Shown here in pieces: positions 1 to 10,882 of a stretch of DNA of 64,000 bases. Both the position numbers and the translations under genes were made by a program. The stretch comes from Marinobacter changyiensis (lineage in GTDB: Bacteria; Pseudomonadota; Gammaproteobacteria; Pseudomonadales; Oleiphilaceae): contig NZ_VZZZ01000006.1 in assembly GCF_009193265.1 (NCBI RefSeq), positions 62,001 to 126,000 on the forward strand, written 5' to 3'. Within the stretch, counting starts at the first letter, position 1; the number at the start of each line of letters is the position of its first letter. The notes beneath the pieces are model-generated. The model was not told where the DNA came from and did no database searches. It saw nothing but the letters and a program-made list of their open reading frames with translations.

Positions 1-2953
1 TGATGCCGGCCAGGGCAATCATGCCGATCATGCTGGTGGCAGTGAATTCGCGCCCCAGCAGGGCATGGCCGGGCATGATCCCGATCAACGTCAGCGGGAT
101 GGGCGCCATGATGACCAGCGGCAGGAGGTAGGACCGGAACTGCGCCACCAGCAGCACGAAAATCATGAATATGCCCACACTGTAGGCGGCGCCCATATCC
201 CGGAAGGTTTCATAGGTGATCTGCCACTCACCGCCCCATTTCAGGGTGCCTTTTTCTGGCAGCGGTGGCTGATCGATAAAGTATTGCTCCGGAGCGCCTT
301 CCTGCTGGTTCAGGCGGTCCACCATGTCAAACATGCCATACAGGGGTGAGTCGGTCTCACCGGCCATATCGGCTGTGACGTAGGTCACCGGCAGCAGGTC
401 CTTGTGATAGATGGCTCCCATCCAGTCCGCTTCCCGAACCTCGGCAATGCTTGCCAGCGGGACCAGATTACCGGTGCGACTGCGCACATTAAGGGACAGC
501 AGCACCGATGGCTGAGCCTTGTCCCCTTCCCCCAGAATCACCCGGATCGGCACCGGATACTTGGCATGATCATCGTGCAGGAAACTGACGTTGGTTCCGC
601 CAAGAGCCGTCTGCAAGGCACCGACGGCCTGGGCCTGGGAGACCCCGAGCCGCGCTGCGCGGTCCCGGTCCACCACGACTTCCCATTGCCGTGTCGGCGC
701 TTCGAGAGTGGTGTCGATATCCACCAGCCCGTCAACTTCCGCCATACCCTTTGCCACCTGGCGGGCCAGTTCCGCCCGGCGGGCTTCTTCCGCGGCGTAA
801 ATCTCGGCCACCACCGGCGACAGCACCGGAGGTCCCGGGGGCACCTCCACGATTTTCACGCTGGCACCGTACCTGTCACCAATCTCGGTCAACGGCGCCC
901 GTAAGGACTGGGCAATGTTGTGGGACTGGCGATCCCGGTTTTCCTCGTGGCTGAGGTTGACCTGGATATCGCCCTGGTAAGGATCGCTGCGCAGGTAATA
1001 CTGGCGCACCAGGCCGTTAAAGTTGATGGGGGATGCCGTGCCGGCATAACTCTGCCAGTTGGCCACTTCCTCGACCGTTTCCAGGTAGCTACCCATTTCC
1101 ATCAGCACCCGCTGGGTCTGCTCCATCGGGGTGCGCTCGGGCATATCCACCACCACCTGAAACTCGGACTTGTTGTCGAATGGCAGCATTTTCAGAATCA
1201 CGGCCAGGAACACCGGCAATGACGCAGCGGCGATAGTAAGCCCCACCACACCCAGCCCAAGCAGGCGTCGGCGCCAGGGGTGATCACCCAGGAACGGGCC
1301 CAGCACCGTGCGGAAAATGCGCAGGGACAACGGGCTGACGCCGTCCGCAGAGCTGGAAGCCGCATCGGCTTCGGCGGCCAACTCACCCTTCTTGTGTTTC
1401 AGTAACCGGAAGGCCAGCCAGGGCGCTACCACGAAGGCAACGATCTGGGAGAACACCATACCCGCCGAAGCATTGATCGGAATCGGGCTCATGTAGGGCC
1501 CCATCAGGCCGCTGACGAACGCCATGGGAATCAGCGCCGCCATGATGGTCAGACTCGCCATAATGGTAGGTGTACCCACCTCGTCTACCGCTACCGGAAT
1601 AATGTCTTTCACCGGCCACCGGGAATTCTGGATCCGGCGGTTGATGTTCTCGGTGATCACGATACCGTCATCCACCAGTATGCCGATGGAGAAAATCAGC
1701 GCAAACAGGGAGACCCGGTTGAGGGTAAAACCCCAGGCCCAGGAAAACACCAGGGTCAGCAACAGGGTAATCAGAACGGCAAGACCCACAATCAGGGCCT
1801 GGCGCCAGCCCATGGCTGCCAGCACCAGCAGCACCACGCACAGGGTCGCGGAGATCAGGTCCGTGATCAGCTTGCGGGCTTTCTGGGAGGCGGTGTCGCC
1901 GTAGTCCCGGGTGACCAGCACCACTACCCCCTCCGGCAGCGCGCGATTACGCAACTGCGCCAGCCGCTCTTCAATGGCGGTGGTGATGTTGACCGCGTTT
2001 TCACCGGGTTTTTTGGCGATGACCAGGGTCACTGCCGGGTACACTTCGCCGGGCTGGCCAGCTTTCCCGGCCTTGTGGGCCGGCCCGAAACCGGTCATCA
2101 CGCTCTGATCAGCCACGGTACCGCCCCGGCCGATGTCGGCCACATCCTCCAGGTACACCGCCGAGCCATTGTGCATGCCCACCACCAGGCGGCGGACATC
2201 TTCTACGGATTTCAGCAGAGTGCCGACCTGCACCGGAATCGACAGATTATTCCGGGTAACCCGGGCCTCCTGGCTGCTGGTATTGGCAGCGGCCAGGGCG
2301 TTGCGCAAATCGTCGATGGTCAGATTGAAACCCGCCAGCAAGGCCGGATCAAAACGGATATCGACCCGGTCAGGAATGCCGCCGGTGGTATAGACATCCC
2401 GGGTGCCCGGAACCCGCTTCAGGGCGACTTCCAGCATATGGGCCAGGCGCGTAAGGTCCTCGCCGGTGTGTCCGTTGACCGGGTCGTAGAGGGTCAGGGT
2501 CATTACCGGAACATCATCAATTCCCTTGGGTTTGATCACCGGCTGAGTCGCGCCGAGATTGGCTGGCAACCAGTCCTGGTTTGAATAGACCTGGTTATAC
2601 AACCGCACCAGTGCTTCCTGGCGGGGCACGCCCACTTCAAACTGAACGGTGATGACCGCCTGGCCCTGCCGCGACACCGAGTAGACATGCTTCACGCCCT
2701 GGATCTCGCTCATCACCTGTTCGGCGGGTGTGGCAATGGCGCTTTCCACCTCGCGGGTGCTGGCGCCGGGAAAGGCCACCATGATGTCGGCCATGGTGAC
2801 GTCAATCTGGGGCTCTTCCTCTTTCGGGGTGACCACCACGGCCAGAATGCCCAGAATAATCGCCAGAATAGCGAGCAATGGCGTGAGATGGTTATTCTGG
2901 AAAACCCGGGCAATGGCACCGGATGGCCCCACAGGCGGCAATGCCCGGCTCAC
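1..2953 (-). CDS. RND-family efflux permease, cut by the window edge
   Basis: Inner-membrane proton-driven drug or metal exporter of the AcrB/HAE1 superfamily, partner of the adjacent membrane fusion protein. About 984 residues are visible; the family usually has 1,030-1,080, so the last transmembrane helices lie beyond position 1. I read an N-terminal membrane helix after about 20 residues, the periplasmic porter domain, and the central membrane block containing the paired aspartates (GILVDDGIVITEN) of TM4 that relay protons. The start is a GTG at 2953 overlapping the TGA of the fusion-protein gene (GTGA), so the two are translationally coupled. No outer-membrane TolC partner is seen. The substrate cannot be told from sequence. 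Confidence 0.93.
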   Translation of the reverse strand, partial: MSRALPPVGPSGAIARVFQNNHLTPLLAILAIILGILAVVVTPKEEEPQIDVTMADIMVAFPGASTREVESAIATPAEQVMSEIQGVKHVYSVSRQGQAVITVQFEVGVPRQEALVRLYNQVYSNQDWLPANLGATQPVIKPKGIDDVPVMTLTLYDPVNGHTGEDLTRLAHMLEVALKRVPGTRDVYTTGGIPDRVDIRFDPALLAGFNLTIDDLRNALAAANTSSQEARVTRNNLSIPVQVGTLLKSVEDVRRLVVGMHNGSAVYLEDVADIGRGGTVADQSVMTGFGPAHKAGKAGQPGEVYPAVTLVIAKKPGENAVNITTAIEERLAQLRNRALPEGVVVLVTRDYGDTASQKARKLITDLISATLCVVLLVLAAMGWRQALIVGLAVLITLLLTLVFSWAWGFTLNRVSLFALIFSIGILVDDGIVITENINRRIQNSRWPVKDIIPVAVDEVGTPTIMASLTIMAALIPMAFVSGLMGPYMSPIPINASAGMVFSQIVAFVVAPWLAFRLLKHKKGELAAEADAASSSADGVSPLSLRIFRTVLGPFLGDHPWRRRLLGLGVVGLTIAAASLPVFLAVILKMLPFDNKSEFQVVVDMPERTPMEQTQRVLMEMGSYLETVEEVANWQSYAGTASPINFNGLVRQYYLRSDPYQGDIQVNLSHEENRDRQSHNIAQSLRAPLTEIGDRYGASVKIVEVPPGPPVLSPVVAEIYAAEEARRAELARQVAKGMAEVDGLVDIDTTLEAPTRQWEVVVDRDRAARLGVSQAQAVGALQTALGGTNVSFLHDDHAKYPVPIRVILGEGDKAQPSVLLSLNVRSRTGNLVPLASIAEVREADWMGAIYHKDLLPVTYVTADMAGETDSPLYGMFDMVDRLNQQEGAPEQYFIDQPPLPEKGTLKWGGEWQITYETFRDMGAAYSVGIFMIFVLLVAQFRSYLLPLVIMAPIPLTLIGIMPGHALLGREFTATSMIGMIALAGI

Positions 2954-4017
2954 GGATTGGCCTCCGTGTCCGGCTCGGTGACAAGATTCAGTCGATCACT
3001 GCCAACCAGCTCCGAGGGGTTGGCCACCACCCGTTCACCGTCGCTCAAGCCCGCCAGAATCTCTAAGCGGCCATTGTCCCTGACCCCCGTACGCACCTGG
3101 CGGAGCCGGGGTCGGTCCTGATCATCAAGCACAAACACCGCCCTCAGTTCGCTACGGTGGATCAGGCTGCTGGCGGGCACCCAGAGAGCCTCGCGACTGG
3201 TGACCGGTACACCGACTTTCACCAGCATGCCGGGAAACAGGGAGCTGCCGGGTTCATCCAAACGCATTCTCAGGCGGAAAGTATGGGTTTGTGGATTGGC
3301 GTAGGGATAGAAGGTCATCTCGCCGGTTTCCAGCACCCGGCCGTCTGCCAGGGTAACCCGGGCCTGGCGCTCGGTACGGGCCAGTTCCGCGTACTTCTGC
3401 GGCAGCTCAACCACGACCCGGAGCTGCTCCAGGGACAACCCGCTGAGCAGGGGCTGGCCAGGGCTCACGGACTCACCCAGCTCCACGTGGCGCTCGGTGA
3501 GAATGCCACCATAAGGCGCCACCACCCGAGTATAGGACAGCTGCTCCTGTGCCTCGGAAACCGCCGCCCTGGCATGCTCCATCCTGGCCCTGGCGGCAGC
3601 CAGATTGTTGCGGGCCTGATCAAACTCCTGGCGGGACACCAACCCCCGTTCGTGCACCGCCTCGATGCGCTGGAATCGCTGCTGCGCATCCGAGAGCGCC
3701 GCTTCCGCCTCTTCCAGCCCGGCCTGGGCCTGGCGCAACCGGGAGCGCTGCTCACTGTCCTCCAGCTGGACGATCAGGTCACCGGCGGCAACCGAATCAT
3801 CAACATCGTAGGGCAGGCTCTGGACCGTGCCACTGGTCTGGGCAGATACCGTGCTCTGCTGAACGGCTTCGATAACACCATCAAGATGGACGGTTTCATG
3901 AAACTCGCTGCGCTCTGCGACCGCCGTCATCGGCGCTCGATCGCTGTCCTGTCCCTGGGCCATTGCGGCCAACAGTCCCAGAGCTATTATAAAACCTGCA
4001 GCAGCAATCCGCCCCAT
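2950..4017 (-). CDS. RND efflux membrane fusion protein (periplasmic adaptor)
   Basis: Periplasmic adaptor linking the RND permease to an outer-membrane channel. The 355-residue product opens with a signal peptide (MGRIAAAGFIIALGLLAAMAQG), then shows the split lipoyl domain, an alpha-helical hairpin rich in Ala, Gln and Glu (roughly residues 80-150) and beta-barrel/membrane-proximal segments. I chose the ATG at 4017 rather than the upstream in-frame start at 4038 because GGAGGT sits 5 bases before it. It overlaps the permease start by 4 bases. A perfect palindrome upstream (4044-4057) is a plausible operator. Family assignment is firm, specificity unknown. Confidence 0.92.
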   Translation of the reverse strand: MGRIAAAGFIIALGLLAAMAQGQDSDRAPMTAVAERSEFHETVHLDGVIEAVQQSTVSAQTSGTVQSLPYDVDDSVAAGDLIVQLEDSEQRSRLRQAQAGLEEAEAALSDAQQRFQRIEAVHERGLVSRQEFDQARNNLAAARARMEHARAAVSEAQEQLSYTRVVAPYGGILTERHVELGESVSPGQPLLSGLSLEQLRVVVELPQKYAELARTERQARVTLADGRVLETGEMTFYPYANPQTHTFRLRMRLDEPGSSLFPGMLVKVGVPVTSREALWVPASSLIHRSELRAVFVLDDQDRPRLRQVRTGVRDNGRLEILAGLSDGERVVANPSELVGSDRLNLVTEPDTEANP

Positions 4018-4043
4018 GATGCACCTCCGGGATAACACAATGG

Positions 4044-4057
4044 TTATTAGCTAATAA
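4044..4057. promoter_or_regulatory. Palindrome upstream of the RND pump operon
   Basis: TTATTAGCTAATAA is a perfect 14-base palindrome located 27 bases before the fusion-protein start, in an A+T-rich stretch. GGTTAT occurs at 4042 and again at 4063. The location suits a repressor operator or promoter core for the pump. No regulator gene adjoins it, so the binding protein is unknown. Confidence 0.45.
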
Positions 4058-4101
4058 TTAAAGGTTATCAGCAATCTTCCCTGAAAACATGCGAGGGTTG
4101 C

Positions 4102-4998
4102 TCATAACGCAGGTGATCTCTTTTTCAGCGCCTCAAAACCGATAATGATGTCCATAAGCTCGTTGGTAATCTCATCCTGGCGCACCAGCCTGAACTGCCC
4201 TCCAACCGCCTCAAGACGTTCATCGACGGCCTGCTCAGCCTGTTGCATCAATGCCAGCCTGGCCGCGTTCTCGGTGACCATCGCTTCCGCAGAGGCTTGA
4301 AATACACTGGCAAAGATATGGTTACGCAGCAGCGCTGCAAGCAGCGGCGTTGCCTGCATCGTATAGTCGGAGAGGGACCGGGACTGCCAGCCAACCTGGC
4401 CGGCGTCCGACAGCAGCGAGGGCGCCAACGGCAACAATGGAATCAGTACCGGTTCGCGCTGCCCCTTCCCGGCCCGCTGGGTGAACGCCAGGGTAATGGC
4501 AATCCGGTTGTGCACATCGCCGCCCCCGATCTCGTCCAGCCGGGTCACGATGTCACTCGCCAGGCGCCCGATGCCATCGGCCGACGCCGGGGGCAGGAAG
4601 GTAACTTCCGGGCTGAGCCCCTGATCGCTGAGGGCGTCATTCATTCGGCAACCGACGCACAATACGCGGTTGCCACTCCCCGCGTTCGAAGCCTCGGTCC
4701 CTGCCTTCAAAGCAAGCACCTCGTTGTAATTGCCACACAGGCCGTGGTCCGAGCCAAACACCACCAGAATTTGTTCAGCCTGCACCGCGACAGGCATCGC
4801 AATGGGTCCGGTTTTGGCAACAAATGCCCGGAGACCGCTCAGCACGGTCTGGTGATAGGACTCAATAGACTTCGCCGCATGCTCATAAGGCACCGCGTTG
4901 ATCGCGGACATGGTTTTCATGGTGTGAACAATTCCGCGAATGCTGGTGAGAGTGGCGGTGCGGCGGGACAGTGTTTCAAGCGTCTGGGTCACGGGCAT
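4102..4998 (-). CDS. atpG: N-ATPase gamma subunit
   Basis: Central rotor shaft of the alternative (sodium-type) F1Fo-ATPase. The 298-residue protein has the two long terminal helices of the gamma family: the N-terminal one reads [17 protein letters not shown] and the C-terminal one ends [18 protein letters not shown]. The gamma nucleotide-like domain with [10 protein letters not shown] (about residue 95) is intact. It is the last gene of the operon and its start overlaps the end of atpA by 23 bases. In N-ATPase operons gamma is the final gene, as here. Downstream, only 84 bases separate it from the RND pump genes, which have their own likely promoter. Confidence 0.95.
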   Translation of the reverse strand: MPVTQTLETLSRRTATLTSIRGIVHTMKTMSAINAVPYEHAAKSIESYHQTVLSGLRAFVAKTGPIAMPVAVQAEQILVVFGSDHGLCGNYNEVLALKAGTEASNAGSGNRVLCVGCRMNDALSDQGLSPEVTFLPPASADGIGRLASDIVTRLDEIGGGDVHNRIAITLAFTQRAGKGQREPVLIPLLPLAPSLLSDAGQVGWQSRSLSDYTMQATPLLAALLRNHIFASVFQASAEAMVTENAARLALMQQAEQAVDERLEAVGGQFRLVRQDEITNELMDIIIGFEALKKRSPAL

Positions 4999-6511
4999 CT
5001 TCTCCAGGCAACTTCAGCGCAGTACGAGCCACCTGCAGGATGGCGGCCTTTTCGTCGTCCTCCAGCGCACGGTTTTGCCTGATGCTCTCGGCAACGTCTT
5101 TAAGGGAGTCACCAACGCCTTTGCGCATCCTGGCCATAGCGGTAACAATCTCGCTTTCGGACAGGTCGTCGAACAGCCCCTCCATTGCGGCCATCAGGAT
5201 CAAAAGCTGCTCCACCACCGGCACCGGATCCCGCTCGGGCTGGCGCAACGCGGCGCGCACGGCAGCCCCGCGGTTCAGGCGGGCCCGGGTGTTATTATCC
5301 AGGCGGGTACCAAAACGGGCAAAATCCTCCAGTTCCTCAAACTGGGACAGTGTGACACGCAGATTGCCTGCCACATCCCGGAATGCCGGGTGCTGCGCCT
5401 TACCCCCTACCCGCGATACGGATAGCCCGATATCCACCGCCGGAAACTGGTTTTTGCGCACCAGCCGAGGCGACAGATAGATCTGGCCGTCCGTAATCGA
5501 AATCAGATTGGTCGGGATGTACGCTGACAGGTTTTCCGCCTGTGTCTCTACCACGGGTAACGCGGTGATGGAGCCACCCCCGGCTTCCGGCGTGAACTGG
5601 CCTGCCCGCTCCAGTAGCCTGGCGTGCACATAGAAGATGTCACCCGGAAACGCTTCCCGCCCCGGCGGACGGCGCAGTAACAGGGACAGTTCGCGATAAG
5701 AGCGGGCATGGTGCGTCAGGTCGTCGAGAACGACCAGCACATCCCGCCCCTGATTTGAAAAGTATTCGGCCATGGTCATCGCCGCATAAGGTGCGATGTA
5801 GGCCAGACCGGGTGCGTCCTCATCGCCGGCCGCGACCACGATGGTGTTGGCTATCTGACCGCTTTGCCGCAGGGTTTCAATGACCCGGGCAACCGCATCT
5901 CCGCGCTGGCCGATGGCGCAATAAATACTGAGGACGTTCGTGCGGGCCTGGTTGAGAATGGTATCGACAGCAATGGACGTTTTGCCGGTTTGCCGGTCAC
6001 CGATAATCAGTTCCCGCTGGCCCAGCCCGACCGGCACCGCGCCATCAATGGCCTTGATGCCGGTGGCCAGGGGACGGGTGACCGGGGCACGACTCAGTAT
6101 CCCCGGCGCACTGGCTTCCACCGGTCTTTCCGCAGTCGATGCCACCCTGCCTTTTCCGTCCCGGGGCTCTCCGGTGGCGTCGACAATACGGCCAATGAAG
6201 CCTGGCCCGACCGGCACGCTGAACACTTTGTGAGTACGCCAGACATCCTCCCCGAACGTCACCCGCTCCGAAGGCCCAAGCAGGATAACACCCAGCCGGC
6301 CTGGCTCCAGATCAAGCACCACACCCCGGACGCCCGACGCGAAGACCAACAGCTCATCGGCCAGAGCCCGGGCCAGACCCGACACTACGGCGATACCATC
6401 TCCCACCTCAGTAACCGTGCCCACTTCGGTCAATGCCAGTGAAGGGGTCGGGCTGTCCAGCACGGCACCAATAAACTTCTTCGCCGGGATCAATGCCGGT
6501 TCTTCAGCCAT
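4976..6511 (-). CDS. atpA: N-ATPase alpha subunit
   Basis: Non-catalytic nucleotide-binding subunit of the F1 hexamer. The 511-residue length is normal for alpha. The P-loop GDRQTGKT is at residues 171-178, and the alpha-type Walker B region ([18 protein letters not shown]) follows. Overlaps atpF by 8 bases and atpG by 23. The sequence belongs to the 'alternate F1Fo ATPase' branch, as shown by its operon partners (atpQ, atpR, a long atpF and no delta gene) rather than by any single residue. Confidence 0.96.
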   Translation of the reverse strand: MAEEPALIPAKKFIGAVLDSPTPSLALTEVGTVTEVGDGIAVVSGLARALADELLVFASGVRGVVLDLEPGRLGVILLGPSERVTFGEDVWRTHKVFSVPVGPGFIGRIVDATGEPRDGKGRVASTAERPVEASAPGILSRAPVTRPLATGIKAIDGAVPVGLGQRELIIGDRQTGKTSIAVDTILNQARTNVLSIYCAIGQRGDAVARVIETLRQSGQIANTIVVAAGDEDAPGLAYIAPYAAMTMAEYFSNQGRDVLVVLDDLTHHARSYRELSLLLRRPPGREAFPGDIFYVHARLLERAGQFTPEAGGGSITALPVVETQAENLSAYIPTNLISITDGQIYLSPRLVRKNQFPAVDIGLSVSRVGGKAQHPAFRDVAGNLRVTLSQFEELEDFARFGTRLDNNTRARLNRGAAVRAALRQPERDPVPVVEQLLILMAAMEGLFDDLSESEIVTAMARMRKGVGDSLKDVAESIRQNRALEDDEKAAILQVARTALKLPGEDARDPDA

Positions 6512-7271
6512 GATTGTTTACCCTGCCGGATCCACCGGCGGCCAGCCGGTCGGCCAACAGACCAATCAGCTCGTCGGTGTAACTGTCGACTGTCCAGGCC
6601 ACCTGGACACTGCCAATACGCAGAATCAGGCCCGGGGCCTGACGGGCATCTGTGGTAAAACTCAAGGGAAGTCCCGGCGCCAGCCGCTCGAGCGAAGCCC
6701 TCATTTTTGCCTGTGTGTTCTCCGGAAGAGGCGCATGAGTAGTGACCACGGCGTGTTCAGCATGATCAGCAGCTGAGATCAGCTCTTGCGACATCGGCTT
6801 CAGCTTGCTGATCACATTCAACGCAATGTGTTCTTCCAGGTCCTCATCCGCCAGATCACGAAGTGCCCGGCGGACCAGCTGATAGAGGGTTTCAGCGCTG
6901 GCCAGGTGCAACTCCCTGATGAACCTTTCCCGCTCTGCCTCCAGGTGCGCCTGCCAGTCCTGTTTTTCCCGTTCCAGCTTCTCGCGGGTGGCGGCCAGCA
7001 GGGCATCTTTCTCTTGTTCCGCCTGCTCGCGAACCCGCTCTGCATTAACGGAGTTATCGGCCAGTAATTTCTGCTTCTGTTCCAGAAACCGGGCTTCTGC
7101 TGCAGCGGCCTTTTTTTGGGCAACCTCCGCCTTACCCATTTGTGTTGCGATTTCGGCCTCGCGAGCGTCAATACCGTTCAGAATAGGCTTGTACAGAAAG
7201 CGCTTGAGCAGCCAGACCAGCACCAGAAAATTGCCAATCTGCGCAACGACCGTAACCCAGTCAACAGACAT
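6504..7271 (-). CDS. atpF: N-ATPase b subunit, long form
   Basis: Peripheral stalk subunit. At 255 residues it is about 100 longer than a standard b subunit. One N-terminal membrane helix ([17 protein letters not shown]) leads into a long charged coiled coil rich in Glu, Lys, Ala and Gln (residues 40-130), followed by a C-terminal globular part. In N-ATPases no separate delta gene exists, and this extended tail is thought to take over its job of attaching the stalk to F1. The start follows atpE by 3 bases. Assignment is firm from length, domain order and operon position. Confidence 0.94.
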   Translation of the reverse strand: MSVDWVTVVAQIGNFLVLVWLLKRFLYKPILNGIDAREAEIATQMGKAEVAQKKAAAAEARFLEQKQKLLADNSVNAERVREQAEQEKDALLAATREKLEREKQDWQAHLEAERERFIRELHLASAETLYQLVRRALRDLADEDLEEHIALNVISKLKPMSQELISAADHAEHAVVTTHAPLPENTQAKMRASLERLAPGLPLSFTTDARQAPGLILRIGSVQVAWTVDSYTDELIGLLADRLAAGGSGRVNNHG

Positions 7272-7274
7272 GGC

Positions 7275-7562
7275 TCAGCCTGCAGCTGACTGGGCGGCCT
7301 GCAGAGCCTGATCCCAGAACGGATTGGCGAACAGCACGATCATCGACACAACAAAACAGTAGATTGCCGTGGACTCGATCATTGCCAGGCTGACGAACAG
7401 GGTCCGCGACAGTGTCGATGCCGAATCCGGCTGCTGAGCGATGGCGGCAAGGGCCGCCGCTGCGGCCCTGCCTTCTCCCAGAGCAGGGCCGATTGCACCA
7501 AAGGCCACGCTCAGGCCAGCGGTCAGAATCGAGACCGCGGCAATAAGTGCAAGATCTGTCAT
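7275..7562 (-). CDS. atpE: N-ATPase c subunit (Na+-type ring)
   Basis: Ion-carrying rotor ring subunit, 95 residues, two membrane helices joined by a short polar loop (AQQPDSAS). Helix 1 carries E30 in GPALGEGRA; helix 2 carries E63-S64-T65 and Y68 in MIESTAIY. These line up with the sodium ligands of the Ilyobacter tartaricus c subunit (Q32, E65, S66, Y70), and the extra carboxylate in helix 1 is the hallmark reported for N-ATPases. This supports Na+ rather than H+ as coupling ion, an inference from residues. It lies between atpB (4-base overlap) and atpF. Confidence 0.96.
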   Translation of the reverse strand: MTDLALIAAVSILTAGLSVAFGAIGPALGEGRAAAAALAAIAQQPDSASTLSRTLFVSLAMIESTAIYCFVVSMIVLFANPFWDQALQAAQSAAG

Positions 7563-8260
7563 TTGTCTTTCTCCTTGCTCAAGGGCCGTCCAGCGCTGGC
7601 GGTGGCCGTCGCCGATGAGATATAAACCGTCGCCAGGATGGCGAATATATAGGCCTGAATCAGGCCCGTCAGCAATCCGAGTACGTCCATCACGACAGGG
7701 AAAAAAAACGGCGCAACACCCAGCAGGATGCCTGCGATAACCGCACCACTCATGACGTTGCCATACAGACGGATAGCCAGGGATATGCCGCGAGAGAACT
7801 CACTGATGATATTGAATGGCAGCATAATGACGGATGGCTGGACGTAGGTTTTCAGATAACCGCCGATGCCCTGTCGGGTAATCCCGAACAGCGGTACTGC
7901 AATCAGTACTGAGAAAGCCAGGGCGGCGGTGGTGGAAAGCGAGGCAGTAGGCGGCGTGAAGCCCGGCACGACGAGTAGCAGGTTCGAAAACGCAATGAAC
8001 AGGAACAGTGTTCCGGAAAAATAGAGCACATGGCGCGAGGCACGCGGTGAGATTTCCTCGATCTGGCTCTGGATGGCCGTCACAATCACTTCGAGGGTGG
8101 TGCGCCAGCGATTCGGCGGCACATCCGGCCGCAAATTGCGGGTAATCGCAATGGATGCGACCGTCAGTAAAATTATCACGATCCAGGTATTGGCGACCGT
8201 CTCGTTGATCCCAACGTTCCAGATCGTGAACAGCGTTGTTTCATCGGGGGTCAGTTCCAT
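7559..8260 (-). CDS. atpB: N-ATPase a subunit
   Basis: Membrane stator subunit that forms the ion channels next to the c ring. Using the ATG at 8260 (GGAGGATGTCTG upstream, ATGA overlap with the atpR stop) the protein is 233 residues with about five or six membrane helices. The fourth helix block carries the essential arginine in RGISLAIRLYGNVMSG. An in-frame start 120 bases further upstream would add a hydrophilic extension encoded inside atpR and is not likely. Overlaps atpE by 4 bases. Confidence 0.95.
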   Translation of the reverse strand: MELTPDETTLFTIWNVGINETVANTWIVIILLTVASIAITRNLRPDVPPNRWRTTLEVIVTAIQSQIEEISPRASRHVLYFSGTLFLFIAFSNLLLVVPGFTPPTASLSTTAALAFSVLIAVPLFGITRQGIGGYLKTYVQPSVIMLPFNIISEFSRGISLAIRLYGNVMSGAVIAGILLGVAPFFFPVVMDVLGLLTGLIQAYIFAILATVYISSATATASAGRPLSKEKDK

Positions 8261-8556
8261 CAGACATCCTCCGGGCGCGGCATGCGAGCACGCATGGTGG
8301 CCAGGGAGCGCACCAGAAAAAACGCCAGGCCGTAGCCGGCAAAAGCCCAAACCAGGGTGGCCCCGCCAGTCACCAGCCACCCGACCGCCAATAACAGTGC
8401 AATGCGCACCAGGGCACTGGGCAGAAGGACCGCAGTGGGGCGGGATGAGGTCATTGCCACACGCACACTCACTGCCAGGCCGGCAAAATACAGAGTGCTT
8501 GCCGCCACACCGACACCAAAGCCCATCAGCGCGCCCGGCCAGTCAACGATCATCAT
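8260..8556 (-). CDS. atpR: N-ATPase accessory membrane protein AtpR
   Basis: Small membrane protein found only in N-ATPase operons, about 98 residues, with three hydrophobic segments (around residues 5-25, 40-60 and 65-85). Conserved arginines at helix edges (for example in SALVRIALL) have been proposed in this family to contact the extra glutamate of the c subunit. Four in-frame ATGs cluster at 8553-8571; the one at 8556 has GAGG six bases upstream and is preferred. It overlaps atpQ by 14 bases and touches atpB with an ATGA overlap. Confidence 0.88.
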   Translation of the reverse strand: MMIVDWPGALMGFGVGVAASTLYFAGLAVSVRVAMTSSRPTAVLLPSALVRIALLLAVGWLVTGGATLVWAFAGYGLAFFLVRSLATMRARMPRPEDV

Positions 8557-8850
8557 TATCATCCTCTTCATCTTCCCTGCTTTCTTTGCCGATCCAGGCC
8601 CACGCGATAAAGCCGCCCAGGACGACACCCCCCAGAATCAGCGCAATAACCCACTTGAAATCCTGGGGCATGGCGCGATCCAGCCAAAGTCCGAGAAAGG
8701 CGCCACCGACGGTCGGAACCGCTATGGCCCAGCCGATCATGCCGAAAGCGCCCAAACCGCGCAGTGGGCTCAGGCCTGCATTCTCTCGGGCCTTCTTCAT
8801 CCGTTTTGCCCGACGGCCGATATCGTCCTCCGGTGATCCACGCCCCTGGC

Positions 8851-8854
<4 letters not shown>
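8543..8854 (-). CDS. atpQ: N-ATPase AtpQ (AtpI-like membrane protein)
   Basis: 103-residue membrane protein with a basic N-terminus, two membrane helices (GMIGWAIAVPTVGGAFLGLW and WVIALILGGVVLGGFIAW) and a strongly acidic tail (REDEEDDNDDR). It corresponds to the AtpI/AtpQ position in N-ATPase operons, where it is thought to help c-ring assembly or Mg/Ca handling. The two-helix hairpin with a WLD motif between helices matches AtpI-type proteins. Start overlaps the atpC stop by 4 bases. Confidence 0.9.
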
Positions 8855-10658
<1,804 letters not shown>

Positions 10659-10663
10659 TTACC

Positions 10664-10687
10664 CGGCAGACACGCGAGTGCCTGCCG
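10664..10687 (-). promoter_or_regulatory. Hairpin in the atpD leader
   Basis: CGGCAG-A-CAC, loop GCGA, GTG-C-CTGCCG: a nine-pair stem with one mismatch, 18 bases before the atpD start. It has no T-run on the minus strand, so it is not a classical terminator. It could be an RNA structure in the 5' leader or just the tail of a weak terminator for dctM. Confidence 0.35.
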
Positions 10688-10882
10688 ATCCTCCAAGAAA
10701 CCGGGAGGCAACATTATTCCCGGGATGTTCTGGCGGCTTTTCGTCTTCAGTCACGATCCGTCTCCTGTCCTCAGTCGCTGGGCGCATTGGCTCAGATCTG
10801 CATAGCAACAGAATAGCTCATGAAGTCCTACCGGGATTTGAGATAGAGCAAGGCTTACCCAATTACCATTACACGGCGCCTC

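Noticed and set aside
1-2900. Many plus-strand open frames (for example 404-904 and 2075-2584)
   Set aside because: They lie opposite the RND permease, have no family motifs, and the minus-strand protein is an unmistakable AcrB-type permease.
3157-4035. 292-residue plus-strand frame
   Set aside because: Shadow of the membrane fusion protein on the opposite strand; composition Gln/His rich with no recognisable domain.
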